Shown one piece after another: positions 53,866 to 64,000 of a DNA stretch of 64,000 bases (position 1 is its first letter; each line of letters begins with the position of its first letter). The notes below the pieces were generated by a model. That model saw nothing but the letters and a program-made list of their open reading frames with translations, did not search any database and was not told the DNA's origin. The stretch covers positions 1 to 64,000 of the forward strand of contig JAAVTG010000538.1 of the NCBI GenBank assembly GCA_011947345.1. Direction: 5' to 3'. Made by a program: the position numbers and the translations under genes. This DNA comes from Phytophthora quininea (Eukaryota; Oomycota; Peronosporomycetes; Peronosporales; Peronosporaceae).

Positions 53866-56705
53866 AGCTACGGGGTGGTCTGTCCCAGGTTCTGCGTCCT
53901 ACCGGAATTAATACGAACCAGGTTTACAATCAACCTCCCGTGCATTCATCGGTGCCTGGCACCTCTTCACTCGCCGTTGAGCGTCCCATGATAACCAACG
54001 CCTGGCTCTCTGAGAGCCCAGTGCCTGGCACGCGCCTCAAGGCAGAAGCACTCGGCGCCTGTCCAGCGCCGACTGCAGCATTTAACGCTTGGCTCTCTGA
54101 GAGCCCAGTGCCTAGCACGCGCCTCCAGGCAAGTACACTCGGCTCCCGTCCAGCGACGACTTCGACGTCAGACGCCTGGCTCTCTGAGAGCCCAGTGCCT
54201 GGCGCAGATCTCACGGCGAGCCAACACGGCGCCCGTCCAGCGACGTCTCCGGCGTCTAACGCCTGGCTCTCTGAGAGCCCAGTGCCTGGCACGAGCCCCA
54301 TGGCATCCATCGCGTCGGACGTTGATGCCGGCGGCAAAGCACCGATCCCCTCCGTTGTTGTTGTTGCTTTCGACGGTGGTCATCGAATCGACACTGGTCG
54401 CTCGGCCTATGGATGGTGCGTGTGGACAGTCACCCACGTTCTCCTCCACTGGGAAGCTCGCACATTTGCCGTTCCCGACACGAGCAATGTGATGGAGGCC
54501 CAGGGCCTCCTCCAATGTCTCCGTTGGGTGCATGCCCATTCCAGCGTTACCGCGGCCCACGTTTTCGGCGACTCCAGAGTGATTGTTCACCAGGCACTTT
54601 CGCTGTACTCGTGCTCGTCATCAAGACTCCGGCCGTGGGTGGCCGCAATTCGATCCCTGGGGGCGGCCATGCCCCTCATTTACCTGCGTCACCTCGGCCG
54701 CGAGTTCAATGGCGCGGGTGATGCACTCTGCAACTGGGTGATGGACAGCATCCCACCCATGACGGACCATACCGTTCATGGTCATCACTGGCCGTGCTCA
54801 ATTGAGTATCACCCGGCTCTGAGCCCCGCGGCGGCATTCGGTCCGCTCAACCCATACCCGTACGCCCAGGACGTGCGCGCACATTTGACTGCGGCCTGGT
54901 CGCTCGTGATGACGGAGCTGGCCACGGTGGCTCATACGATCCGCGCAAGATTTACGCCGCCAGTGACGGACGGGCCTCAGCACAGTGCTGTCCCCAGTAC
55001 ACGGTCCCCATGGCGTGTCATGACGAGGGCCAGGACGCTTCCGTCCGAATTCGAGACACCGACATCGCGATCAGCCATGGTGGGCGGGCACGCGCGGTGC
55101 GTCCCAGCGGACGTGTTCATGCGCCTCCAGGAGACCGCCACCCGCTTCAAGATCCCGTTCCCCGTCAACGACGTTTTCCTCGCCGCGGGTCCTGGACCCC
55201 TACAGATTCCCTCGTGGACGCAACCGTCCTGGACGGCTTCATCAATGGTACCCCACTCGGTATTGCAGGCACACTGGCCCTGTTCAGGGGTCAAACCCCG
55301 GGCGACAGTCGCCCCAACAAGAATTTACGACCGTGGTTGTACCGGGCCCATGTAGCCTCGTACCCCCATCTCGACTTACTCTGTGACATAGCGCAGCGCG
55401 GGCTCGTTCCCCCATGGCGGGATCCGGTGGGCCGTCTCGGAGCACGGCCTGTTCCAGAGAATTATGTCGGAGCTGAAGTTGGGGCTTCAATTGTTGTGGA
55501 CAAACTAATGGCGGACTATTACAAAGGGCGCTGTATTATCGCTTCCATGGATATTCTCACGCGAGACGAGAAGTTCCACTCTAGCTCCTTCGCCTTGGTT
55601 CCCAAGAAGGACGCCCCGCTTCATTTAGATGGGCGGATTATTCATGATCTCTCTGCTCCCCAGGGACGCTCCGTCAACGACTTGACCGACACGGATGCCT
55701 CTCCGGACGCTAGATGGGAACTTTTCATGCGCATCGCGCGCCGCGTACGGGACCTCTGGCGTCGTTATCCGGGGCGAGCAATATATGCCATGGTCGCTGA
55801 CATCGCTGAGGCCTTCAAGCACGTTCCAGTCCATGCCCGCCACGCCTCAGCTTTTGGGGAAACTACCGCGATCGTCCCATGGCATCGTATCCGGCTTGGC
55901 CGTCTTCGGTTGGACTTCTTCACCAGGATTCTTCGCTGTCTTTGGAAAGGCGGTCAGACATTACCAACGAACGGGAGCTTCATATATCCTCGGTGACCTG
56001 GAGCCATTCTGGATCTTCCAGTGGGTGGACGATATCGTCCTCGTCGAAGTCGACATTGACGATCGCCTCCTGAAGGCAGAGAAGCGTCTCAGAGACGGCA
56101 TCAAACTCGTGTTTGGTTCAGATGGCTGGCATGAAGGAAAGTTCACGACCTGGTCGCAGACGTTCCACGCAGTCGGCATTGACTGGGACATACCCGAGCA
56201 AATGGTATCCATACCACAACGAAAGATCGACAAACTCCACAGGGTGGTCTCTGAGACGATATCCAAGAAGTTCGTATCAATGAAGGAACTAGACAGTCTA
56301 GTCGGCGTACTTCGCCATGTGATCAGTTTTATCCCGGCCACAAGGCCATTCATCCAACGCCTCGTAGCAGTGCAAACCCGTTGCCGCAGAGGACACAAGG
56401 CAGGAGTGGCAATGACGGAATTCCTTCGGAAGGATCTAGCGTGGTGGAGAGACCTGGTCTTCGAGAACGAGTTCGTCGGCATTCCGATGAGACTATACGA
56501 GTACAAGCCAGCCGCCGATGATATCTGGCTGTTGGAGTCTGGGAGCTGCGGCATCCTAATTACCAGTATGGTTCTCAGAGAACGCGTGCTGCTGCCATTC
56601 ACCCGCCCGGTAAACCGCGACACTGAGGTTGCTCGGGGACTAGTACGAGTCACCACCGTGTGGGGGCCCAAGTTGGAAGGACAGACGCCTGGCGCCACAT
56701 CATGA
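53862..56705 (+). pseudogene. Pol of the YR element: 29-residue repeats, RNase H, DIRS-type RT; two frameshifts
   Basis: Seen: ATG 53862 overlaps the preceding stop (ATGA), suggesting stop-restart translation. Four 87-bp repeats (53997-54296) encode a 29-residue unit beginning (N/D)AWLSESPVP. Next an RNase H with all four acidic positions: VAFDGG, NVMEAQG, VFGDSR and GAGDAL. A shift near 55195 leads to the RT with FALVPKKDAP, HDLSAPQGRSVNDL (DIRS-type finger motif) and VADIAEAFKHV. A shift near 55855 leads to QWVDDIVLVEVD (catalytic pair) and the connection region. Known: DIRS and Ngaro elements normally place RNase H after RT. Here it precedes RT, and I see none behind it. Confidence 0.8.
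53997..54296 (+). repeat. Tandem 87-bp repeats coding a 29-residue unit
   Basis: Units start at 53997, 54084, 54171 and 54258 (last one partial). Each contains CTGGCTCTCTGAGAGCCCAG, itself a short inverted repeat (GGCTCTC/GAGAGCC). All keep frame. Confidence 0.9.
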
Positions 56706-56901
56706 TCCACAGCGAATGCAGATGGATTACTCGAGTAGTAGACAAGATGAACTGCCGATCCCCAGAGGGACAAGACAGTTTGCGCCAGTGCGCCTTGAAC
56801 CAGACCAAGTATCGGTTGCACTTCTCGACGCACACTTTTAGCAGGAGCATGGGGCGGACCCCGAAGTGTGATGTGCACACGGATACTGACCCCACGTGTG
56901 A

Positions 56902-58023
56902 TATTCAGGGAGACGGAACCGGATCGAGGAGAAGACAAGGCAACTCAAACGAGCAGCAGTTGCAGATGGGACCCTGGGTCGCTACGCCAAGAGCTTCAAG
57001 TACTGGGAGACGTTCTGCAACGACTTCAACTTCCCGGTGTGGATTGACGAACTGCCCAGGGCACAACAAGCACGGATGGTTGGACTATTCGCCGGACTGT
57101 GTGCCTCTGAGGGACACAACAGAGCCAAGGTCGGCAACAAGTACCAGACCTTCGACGGGAAAATGGCAGCGGTGGCATTCGCACACAAGGCAGTTCGGAA
57201 CGCCAGGCTCGATTACCGCGATCCGGAATTTGAGCTCATCGCTCAAGGTTACAAACGCACGAACAGCCAAGTGGACAGGAAGCAGCCAGTTACTACACCG
57301 ATGCTGCGCGAAATGAAGGAGCTGGTAAACCTGACGGAACCGCAAGACCGGCTCCTCTGGGGGTCGATGGTTCTAGGCTTCTTCTTCCTGGACAGAAGCT
57401 CAGAGCTTTGGGGTCCCGTGGCCATCGACAAGTCGGTCGGAACCGACAGGATACACTGTGTAAAGGCCCGAAACGTGATTCTGCGAGACAAGCACGGCAA
57501 GCAGGTTGGCCCAGAGGCCACGAGCGCTCACTCGGTCGAAGTGTTGTTCGAATCCCACAAGGGAGACAGAATCGGGCAAGGCGCAGCGATCAGACACTAC
57601 AGAACCGGCGACTCAGCACTGTGTCCCGTCAAGGCAGCCCAGGCCTGCCTGACAGTGCGTGGAAGATGGTTAGCTAAGAAGGTGGCCCTGGGCCCTTACC
57701 TCACTTCGATATCAAGGAAGGAGACAATCAAGAAGACAAGGGTCGCAAGTCTCATCAAGACAGCGGCTAGGAATATGGGACTGCCCCCGAAGGAGTACTC
57801 CTGTCACTCGCTCCGTATCGGAGGCGCCTGCACGCTACTGGCCGCCGGCAAAAGTGACCTGGTCATTCGCCTCATGGGAAGATGGGCAAGCTGGTGCTTC
57901 ACAGTGTACACCAGGCTCCGTCCTGGGATGGCCCGCGACGCGGCAAGCAGCATGATCAAGGCCTCGACATGGGAACTACACGAGCCAAGCCTCATGCAGC
58001 TCGAGGGGAACCAGCGAGTCTAA
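56902..58023 (+). CDS. Tyrosine recombinase of the YR element
   Basis: Seen: an open frame from 56902 with no obvious ATG at its start. It includes an N-terminal core-binding part (LGRYAKSFKYWETFCNDF), then FFLDRSSELW (catalytic Arg), HSLRIGG (His-x-x-Arg), MGRWASW (Trp in place of the second His) and VYTR (nucleophilic Tyr). All residues of the tyrosine-recombinase active site are present, so it could be active. It lies in a different frame from the RT ORF that ends at 56705. Known: such enzymes integrate a circular DNA copy without target duplication. The stop at 58021-58023 is only 54 bases from the element's right end. Confidence 0.85.
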   Translation, partial: YSGRRNRIEEKTRQLKRAAVADGTLGRYAKSFKYWETFCNDFNFPVWIDELPRAQQARMVGLFAGLCASEGHNRAKVGNKYQTFDGKMAAVAFAHKAVRNARLDYRDPEFELIAQGYKRTNSQVDRKQPVTTPMLREMKELVNLTEPQDRLLWGSMVLGFFFLDRSSELWGPVAIDKSVGTDRIHCVKARNVILRDKHGKQVGPEATSAHSVEVLFESHKGDRIGQGAAIRHYRTGDSALCPVKAAQACLTVRGRWLAKKVALGPYLTSISRKETIKKTRVASLIKTAARNMGLPPKEYSCHSLRIGGACTLLAAGKSDLVIRLMGRWASWCFTVYTRLRPGMARDAASSMIKASTWELHEPSLMQLEGNQRV

Positions 58024-58077
58024 CTCAAGCTAATCAAGCCTACTTGCCCCATTCGCAGTGAGTCCGACGGAGGAAAG

Positions 58078-58099
58078 CTGGATACTCAAATGCACTACA
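58078..58099 (-). repeat. 3' LTR of gypsy element 2, remaining 22 bp
   Basis: CTGGATACTCAAATGCACTA plus CA matches the last 22 bases of 63236-63540. Inward of it begins gypsy 2 internal DNA; 58100-58370 shows nothing beyond non-coding 3' sequence. Confidence 0.88.
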
Positions 58100-58370
58100 C
58101 CGCCCCCAAAGCTTGCTTTCACACTGCAATGACGTTATCCATGATCACCAGAAATAACTACGGATCGTAGCTTGACTTCAGCTAGGCATAACGATTGCGT
58201 TTGGTGCGGCGATGTCGGGGTGGCGTGGGTCGTAGTTGGTGAGTACTGTGTCCAGTGTTCTTTTGGCTTGACTCGGCTCGCTGGCGGATCCCATTGATCG
58301 AGTGCGCACTGTTCGCGAGGTAGTAGCAGCAGTACCAGGGGTTGCAGGTTTGGCAGGACGAGAACGTTTC

Positions 58371-61300
58371 TTACGTCTGCCACGTGCGGAATGTGGTTGA
58401 CTGGCCTTGTCCGCCGAATGCGTTCCAGTCGCAGGTTGTGATCGGCGTTGCCGTGCATTTTTGAACGAAGTTGTGATGCATTGGGGCTCGAGACTTCGTG
58501 ACTTCTAGCAACATCAGTTTCAGTTTGATCGTGCCGTGGGGTCCACGAAACACGTCCAGAAGCAAATTCTCCATCACAATAACGGCGCCAAAGTCTTGGA
58601 GGTCGCTGTCTTGAGCTGCATCGACATAAGAAGAAATTAACTGCTTAATTTCTGTCGCCAAGCTGCGAAGTGGCTCGAAGGAGTCTTCAATTGGGTCGAG
58701 GCCCCGCCACCGCACTAAAATTTCGTAGTCCTTGATGTCAGGATTCCAGCGGTGTTGCACCAGTTTATCCACAGCAAGAAGTATACCTTGAGCAGCAATA
58801 TGTTCGCGCAGCTCTTCGGAAACATTAAGACTAGCATCTGCGTAGAATTTTAGCCGCGATGAGTGTGCGTCAACTTTTTCACCCGTGATAAGATGCTGTA
58901 CCTCAAAGGAGTATTTATCAGCACGAGTGACTTGGTAAGGGCCAATCCAAGTGACTTGAAGCTTGTTAGCATGCTTTTCATCCACACGAGAGCGCAGAAC
59001 GTAGTCTCCAACCTCGAAATTGACCAAGTTATCACCGCGTGCACGCTTTTTGTTGAGAAGTCGTTGTTTTTCTCGTTGGTTGTAAACTGCAAGATGCATT
59101 TTTGCAACGTTCTCACGGAAGCGAACGAGATATTGGTCGATTACGCCCGTATTTGTTGGCAATTTCTGGAAGTTGCCGTTTCCGATTCGAAACTCTTGCA
59201 GAGGTGAAGGGCATGGAAGCCCCGTAAAGAGTTCAATTGGAGCTTTATTTCCAAGAGATGGCACAGCTGTATGGTTGAGCGATGATTGTACCATGGGAAC
59301 GAGGTAAACCCAATCCCTGTAGCTTACTTTGTAACCTAGAATGAGAGCTCGGATGACTTGTAGAATATCTCGGTTGATTCTCTCAACCGAGCCGTTAATC
59401 CATGGGCAATATGCCGGTGTAAAACTCTGTTGAGTTCGCAGTCGGCGGCTAAGCTCTGTGATAGTCGCATTTTGAAATGGGAACCATTATCACTCACCCA
59501 AATTGGTGGAAGACCGAAACGAGAGTGCCAACTAAGTAGGGCATCTGTAACCACGGAACTATCAGCAGAGTCAGCTACGACCAGCTCACAGAAATGAGTC
59601 GCGTGATCTTTCAAGACCAGTAAATACCTGCTGTCTCCAAACGATTTTCCCATGTAAAGGAAATCGAAGTGCAGTACACCATTGCGTACGTTGCAGTCAA
59701 TGTTTTCACTCCAAGGTCTCGGAATGATTTTACCTCCTTTTACGTGGAGACACAGTAAGCACGATTGGACAAATTTGTTGACGATAGCGGAAAGACCATC
59801 AATCCAGAAAATTGAGCGGATGTGCGTTAGCATCGCACGAGTTCCTCGATGTCCTCTGGCGCCACAATGTGCCACAATGCAAAGACGTAAAATAAAATCA
59901 GTTGCATCTGAAGGCACCCATAATTTTCCGTCGACAACAAATAAGCCATCCTCGTTGCGAACAGCAATATCAAGAACTTCATGCACATCCTGCAGTTTCG
60001 CAAGTTGCTGCAGCGTCGGCCAAGCAAATGCCTCATCATCAAGCGGGCGAAGCGACATTGGTTGGACTTGATCGGAGTTTACTATATCGTTCATCGGCTG
60101 TCTGCTCCAATCCATCACTGTTATCCACATGAAGTCTCTTTGTCACTACTGTTGGTGCATGATTACCAGCCCAACGACTTATCATGTCGGCCCAGACATT
60201 GTCGGGGCCCGCTATATGATTCACGACATACCGATACGGCATCAGCTTCATCGCCCAGCGGAGGAGTTTTCCCCGTACATGTTTCTTGACCCCGTGATGG
60301 GGCGCGAAAATGTGTACTAAGTTTCGATGATCGCAATAAAGTCGAAATGGTTGGGGCCGGAGCAGCAAATAGTCGAGTTTATCAATTGCTGCGATTATCG
60401 GAAAAGCTTCCTTCTCCAATACGGTCCAGTTACATTGACTTCCAGCAAAAGTTCCGCTCATGCAATGTAAAAGGCGGTGCTGCTGGTCTACCACTGGCAT
60501 CTTCGGGTCGTATTTAGCAATCTGGGTGACAACAATCGCGTAACCAGCATCTGAAGCATCCGTGAAAAGACAAGTAGTTGCCTTGTCGTCCGGGAAATCC
60601 AAAGTTGCTGCATTTGCAAGTAGGGATTTAACCTCATCAAAGGAAGTCTTTTCCGCTTGAGTTAGCTCCAACTTGATATTTGTTGCAGCACGACGTGTCC
60701 TCTTTGTGGATTGAAGAGCTTCATCCAGACGTTGCTGTAACGGAGCGACCACGCGTGCATAGTTAATGAGAGACTCACGAAGCCACCCAACAGCACAAAC
60801 GAATTGCTGGAGCTCTCCAGCTGTGGCTGGGTATGGAATCGCAAGAAGAGTTTCGATCCTAGCGGGGTCGTGCTTAATGCCGTGCTCGTTTACAACCTTT
60901 CCGCACCATTTGACCTCCTTCTGGAACAAGCTTGACTTTTTAATGCTTAACTTCAGGCCAAATGAGTCCACAAGTGATAGGAACTCCTCCAGCTTGAACA
61001 GGTAGGTGTCAATATCCACAGCAAATAACATCAAGTCATCTATCCACACTAAGAGATACTTATGTAGCAGGTCTGCAAAGCATTTCTCCATCGTCTGCTG
61101 GAAGAAACCTGCAGAATCGCTGCTCCCTTGAGGAACTCGCCGCGGGGTAAAGACTTTTCATCGGTCATGTAGGACAACCACTCCTGGCAAGCCTCTGCAA
61201 GAGGTAATTGCCAGAAACCCTTAAGAAGATCAAACAGACCAAAGCACTTCATTCCTTTAGCGTTCTCCAGCACAACTGCCAGGATCGGCATTACTGCTGC

Positions 61301-63179
61301 AATCGTGTCCATCATGTCATTGACTGCGCGGTAGTCGATAGTTTGCCGTAGGTCCATGAGCTCAGAGCCCTTTTTACTGGAAAAACTGGGCTAGCCCACC
61401 GAGATGACGGATTCTCGTACACGAATCCTAGTGACACAAGTTGGGCGTTAAAATTCCGAAGAAATTGTCGTACATGGGGAGGATACTTCCTCGGCTTACA
61501 TGTAACTGGATGAGCACCACTTTTGAGATGAACCTCCAGTGGTGTCACACGAGCAGGAGGGTCGTTGCGGAGCTCGGTGCGCCACACGTCGTACTTGTTT
61601 ACAATCGTGCGGAGCTCGTTCAGCTTTTCCACAGGAAACTCGTTAGTGAGAGCGCGTTCAATTAGTTCATCCAAAGCAGCTTTTAAGGCGTCATCATCTC
61701 CTTGTTTCGATGGCTGGGCTGCGTCGTTGACTGGATCGGCCGAGCTCACCACAGGATCATCAGCTTCAAGCTCAAATGGATCGTCAGCATCAACGTCAGT
61801 TCCATGTCCAGCTAATTGTTCGAGCTGTCTGTCGACGTCGATGCCCAGAATTTGGAGCAAATCGTGTCCAACGATAAATTCATCATCATCAATGTCCACA
61901 ATTAGGCAAGGTATCAATTCGTTCATCTCCACAGGCCCAGCCACAGTAACAATGCGGATATGTGGCATGGCCTGCTTCGATGTCATCACCACACGACGTC
62001 CATAAGCAACTTGACGAAGAGGTTGCTCAAGTTCAGTTTCCTCAACACTGGGGTCCAGCGCCTTCAGCTGCTCCCAGTGCGAGCGGCAAATAACGGTGCG
62101 ATCCGAACCACTATCAGCACAAAATGGCAAGGACAGCACACCATTGAGAGTGACCATTCTTTGCTCTGTAGGCAAATATTCTCCAAATCGTTTCAGCCGC
62201 GCAGAGCTCTTCTTCTCGCGGTCTCGACGTAATTTCTGCCGCAATTCCTCCTTCTGTGTTTCAGTTGAGGCGGGGCAGTCGCGAATCCAGTGCATTTCGT
62301 TGCACTTCGGGCATGGAGACGGAGGTTTTGGCTTTGCCTTTGCCTTTTCCTTCGCAGTAGTGTGAGATGTCAGCAATACTTCGCGCGTGTTGGTGTTGGC
62401 AGAGCTGGAGGCCTTGGCAGATGAACCTTTTGACTGGATTTCGAGGGAGCTGGCTTGGCAACAGGTCCAGTACTACCTGGCTCTGTTGTACGAGACTTCT
62501 TGTTCTTCTGAAAGTGTCGCTCCTGTTCAGTTGCTTTTGAAAGGATCAATTTGTACAGCTCCTTCGGGTCTGTACCGGCGGTCTTATGCGTGTATCGAAC
62601 CGCATTTTTAACGTCGTCTTTTAAAGACGGTGGACTCAGAGATGCAACGAGGCGCTTGCATTTCTCCTTCCGGCCATCGGCACCCTGGAAGATGCTGGAG
62701 AGGCCGTTCTCCTTTTCCACCTCTCGGAATCGTTGGAAGTAGCAAATCACACGTGCTGTCACATCAGATTCCGACATCTTCATTCGCAATTCTCGCCGAA
62801 AGAGGGCCTTGACGTCCGGGAGATCACCGTTCTTGACAGTGGCGATAATTTTGTCAATCTCGGACGTCAGCATCTCCTCCGTGACATCATCAGCGTCAAC
62901 ACCCAGTTGAAACTCGCAGAAAGTCGAGAGGAGGTCATCATTAAATGACTCCTTGATGCCTTGAATGATCGAATCGTAGTTTTCACCAGTTGCACGACAG
63001 CGCGAGCGCATCTTCGCCTCGTATTCCCGTCGTTCTCGTTTCCACTTGGTCAGCGCGGCATGCGAGATTGATGTCACTTCAGGGGCTACAATCGGCGCGA
63101 ACACTGGTAGCGCATTGCTCGGCATGTCTTCTGGAGCATCGGCGTCGGCTTGGGCGCTGCGTCGAGTTCTGAGGCGCAT
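58371..63179 (-). pseudogene. Gag-Pol of gypsy element 2
   Basis: Minus strand: Gag from 63179 (MRLRTRRSAQ), shift near 62390, CCHC-type knuckle (CPKCNEMHWIRDC), protease (CADSGSDRT), shift near 61350, RT (LFDLLKGFWQLPL, a shift near 61100, VWIDDLMLFA), RNase H (FTDASDAGYA), shift near 60080, integrase HHCC finger (HCGARGHRG...CLLCLHVKG) and core (FDFLYMGKS, WVSDNGSHF), shifts near 59470 and 59300, and a chromodomain (YEILVRWRGLDPIEDSFEPL). More shifts than in element 1, consistent with an older copy, though the LTRs are still about 99% alike. Confidence 0.9.
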
Positions 63180-63224
63180 CCTTCAGCCGAGTGCAGGGCT
63201 TGTCAGCCAGGACGCAGGTCCACT

Positions 63225-63236
63225 AAAGAATTCTTT
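63225..63236. other. 12-bp palindrome at the LTR/internal junction of gypsy element 2
   Basis: AAAGAATTCTTT, equivalent in position to AAAGATATCTTT of element 1 (22249-22260). Confidence 0.6.
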
Positions 63237-63540
63237 GTGGTGTTTCCGGAATAATCTAAAACAACAAGCCGCGATGCGGGTGGCGATCCCGCACGAACGT
63301 TGCCTAGTGTATTAGACGTAGAAGTAAAAGTGAGGAGGTCTCAAACTACTAGCCGTGCTGTGCTTCTCCTTGGGAGCCAAGGAGAAGGGCACGTTTACGG
63401 CGTTGTTCTTGTCTTGGAAGCTTTGCTACTTCCAGTGCCCGTAATCCTTCTCGTGGATGTTGGAAAGTGTCCGGGGCATGGCTTACGCCATGTCTTGGCA
63501 CGATGGTGGGAAAGCGAGCTGGATACTCAAATGCACTACA
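63236..63540 (-). repeat. 5' LTR of gypsy element 2
   Basis: 305 bp, intact; plus-strand ends TGTGGTGT and GCACTACA. It reveals where the other LTR was split. Confidence 0.93.
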
Positions 63541-63545
63541 CTTTG

Positions 63546-64000
63546 TCATCAACGGGCGGAGGCGATTTACAAGTACTCGCGACAAAATCTTGACTTCTAC
63601 AGGCATTAATGTTATGGGGCGAAAGTTTCCAGGATCCGATCGTTCCCCTTTTTAAAGAGCAGTGCCACCGACGAGTACCGTTGGTGGGGCAACAGAATCC
63701 CGCGTTCTGCTTGGTATCGGAAAACTTCCAAGAGAATTGCACCAAATAAATCTGGATCGAGACGAAAAAATCACTTGTAAATCCATCTGGCCCGGGGCCG
63801 AGTGCGACTTCAACTTCTTGATAGCCTTCGCAAATTCTTCAGCAGTTAGATCTTCATCAAGTTCATCGGCTACCTCAGAGTTTAGTCGCCTATCAATTGT
63901 ATCGAGGAGTATGTTTTGAGACTCCACATCAATGCTACTATCATTGGCTTCAGTCTGTACTCGAGGGTCACCAAAAATTCTGGCCCAGTGCTCGTTAAAT
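63546..64000 (-). pseudogene. LINE 2 upstream part of ORF2 (partial at window end)
   Basis: Minus strand: DEDLTAEEFAKAIKKLKSHSAPG is the region preceding the RT fingers, followed after frameshifts by KKGD-like sequence and ILSRVLVNRLRPLMTK, cut by the gypsy LTR at 63540. It continues beyond the window. Confidence 0.75.

Larger units (their letters stand above)
51031..58077 (+). mobile_element. Tyrosine-recombinase retroelement (DIRS-like) of about 7.05 kb inserted in an LTR
   Basis: The ends are fixed by comparison with the intact LTR: they lie between ...CGAG (51030) and CTGG (58078), with only a possible 2-base AG overlap and no target duplication, as expected for tyrosine-recombinase integration. 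Coding order on the plus strand: ORF1 of unknown function, an RS-rich Gag-like ORF, an ORF with 29-residue repeats, RNase H and RT, then a tyrosine recombinase. I found neither inverted terminal repeats nor split direct repeats. Confidence 0.88.
50748..63540 (-). mobile_element. Gypsy element 2: chromodomain Ty3/gypsy retrotransposon, split by a YR element
   Basis: On the minus strand the 5' LTR is 63236-63540 (305 bp, TGTAGTGC...ACACCACA). The 3' LTR is the split copy 50748-51030 plus 58078-58099, also 305 bp in total, with about two differences from the 5' LTR. A 5-bp duplication CTTTG flanks the element. Without the 7-kb insert it is about 5.75 kb. It is related to gypsy element 1 in all domains. 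Confidence 0.92.
48566..64000 (-). mobile_element. LINE 2 with nested gypsy element 2; runs off the window
   Basis: LINE 2 sequence lies at 48566-50747 (3' part) and 63541-64000 (5' part, continuing beyond the window), with gypsy element 2 between. LINE 1 shows the uninterrupted reading VNRLRP...SKLVHPDQKGF across the joint. The 3' end resembles that of LINE 1 (AATCCGCTAA, AGTTAATCAA). Confidence 0.88.

Noticed and set aside
53997..54296. CRISPR-like array
   Set aside because: The regularly spaced repeats are in-frame protein-coding tandem repeats in a eukaryotic retroelement; spacers are also similar to each other.
50748..63540. 50.75 kb and 63.24 kb repeats as ends of one novel 12.8-kb element
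   Set aside because: They are the two LTRs of an ordinary gypsy element, enlarged by a separate insertion.

Overview
The window reads as nuclear DNA of a plant-associated oomycete, most likely Phytophthora or a close relative. The indications are protein families typical of that group: TKL-type kinase/armadillo-repeat fusions, trypsin-like proteins resembling glucanase-inhibitor proteins, SKN1/KRE6-type beta-glucan proteins and an oomycete-style bZIP. Genes have few introns, and the transposons include chromodomain gypsy, copia, LINE, hAT, pogo-like and tyrosine-recombinase elements. No species is assigned. Almost every long reading frame is broken by one-base indels or stops, many at homopolymers. 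Some breaks are probably assembly errors (gypsy element 1 has apparently identical LTRs yet frameshifted ORFs), others true decay. Most genes are therefore reported as pseudogene spans.

Layout. (1) 1-17.4 kb: a cluster of five related genes plus a fragment. One is an ARM-only protein; four have an N-terminal helical bundle, a kinase-like domain and ARM repeats. Three of the four kinase-like domains lack the catalytic Asp. The architecture recalls MLKL/HeLo-type cell-death pseudokinases, and this is my main candidate for an undescribed system. (2) 17.4-18.3 kb: a degraded trypsin-like gene without a catalytic triad. (3) 18.4-28.8 kb: a LINE with an 18-bp target duplication, split by a 2.16-kb hAT element (8-bp duplication) and a 5.55-kb chromodomain gypsy element (5-bp duplication). 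(4) 29.2-33.2 kb: a second trypsin-like gene facing an SKN1/KRE6 gene. (5) 33.2-39.0 kb: a pogo/CENP-B-like remnant split by a 4.2-kb LINE, then an ARM-gene fragment. (6) 39.1-42.2 kb: a second SKN1/KRE6 gene, nearly identical to the first. (7) 42.2-48.5 kb: a copia remnant without reverse transcriptase, a LAMMER-kinase exon fragment, an AT-rich MITE-like element, an intact bZIP gene, small repeats and an RNase H fragment. (8) 48.6 kb to the end: a LINE carrying a gypsy element, whose LTR in turn carries a 7-kb tyrosine-recombinase retroelement with an unusual domain order: Gag-like, 29-residue repeats, RNase H, RT, recombinase.

How it fits together: this is a fast-evolving accessory region in which host genes (kinase-ARM, protease, SKN1) have been duplicated, converted and broken, and into which transposons have inserted in layers. 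The order of the insertions can be read from their target-site duplications.
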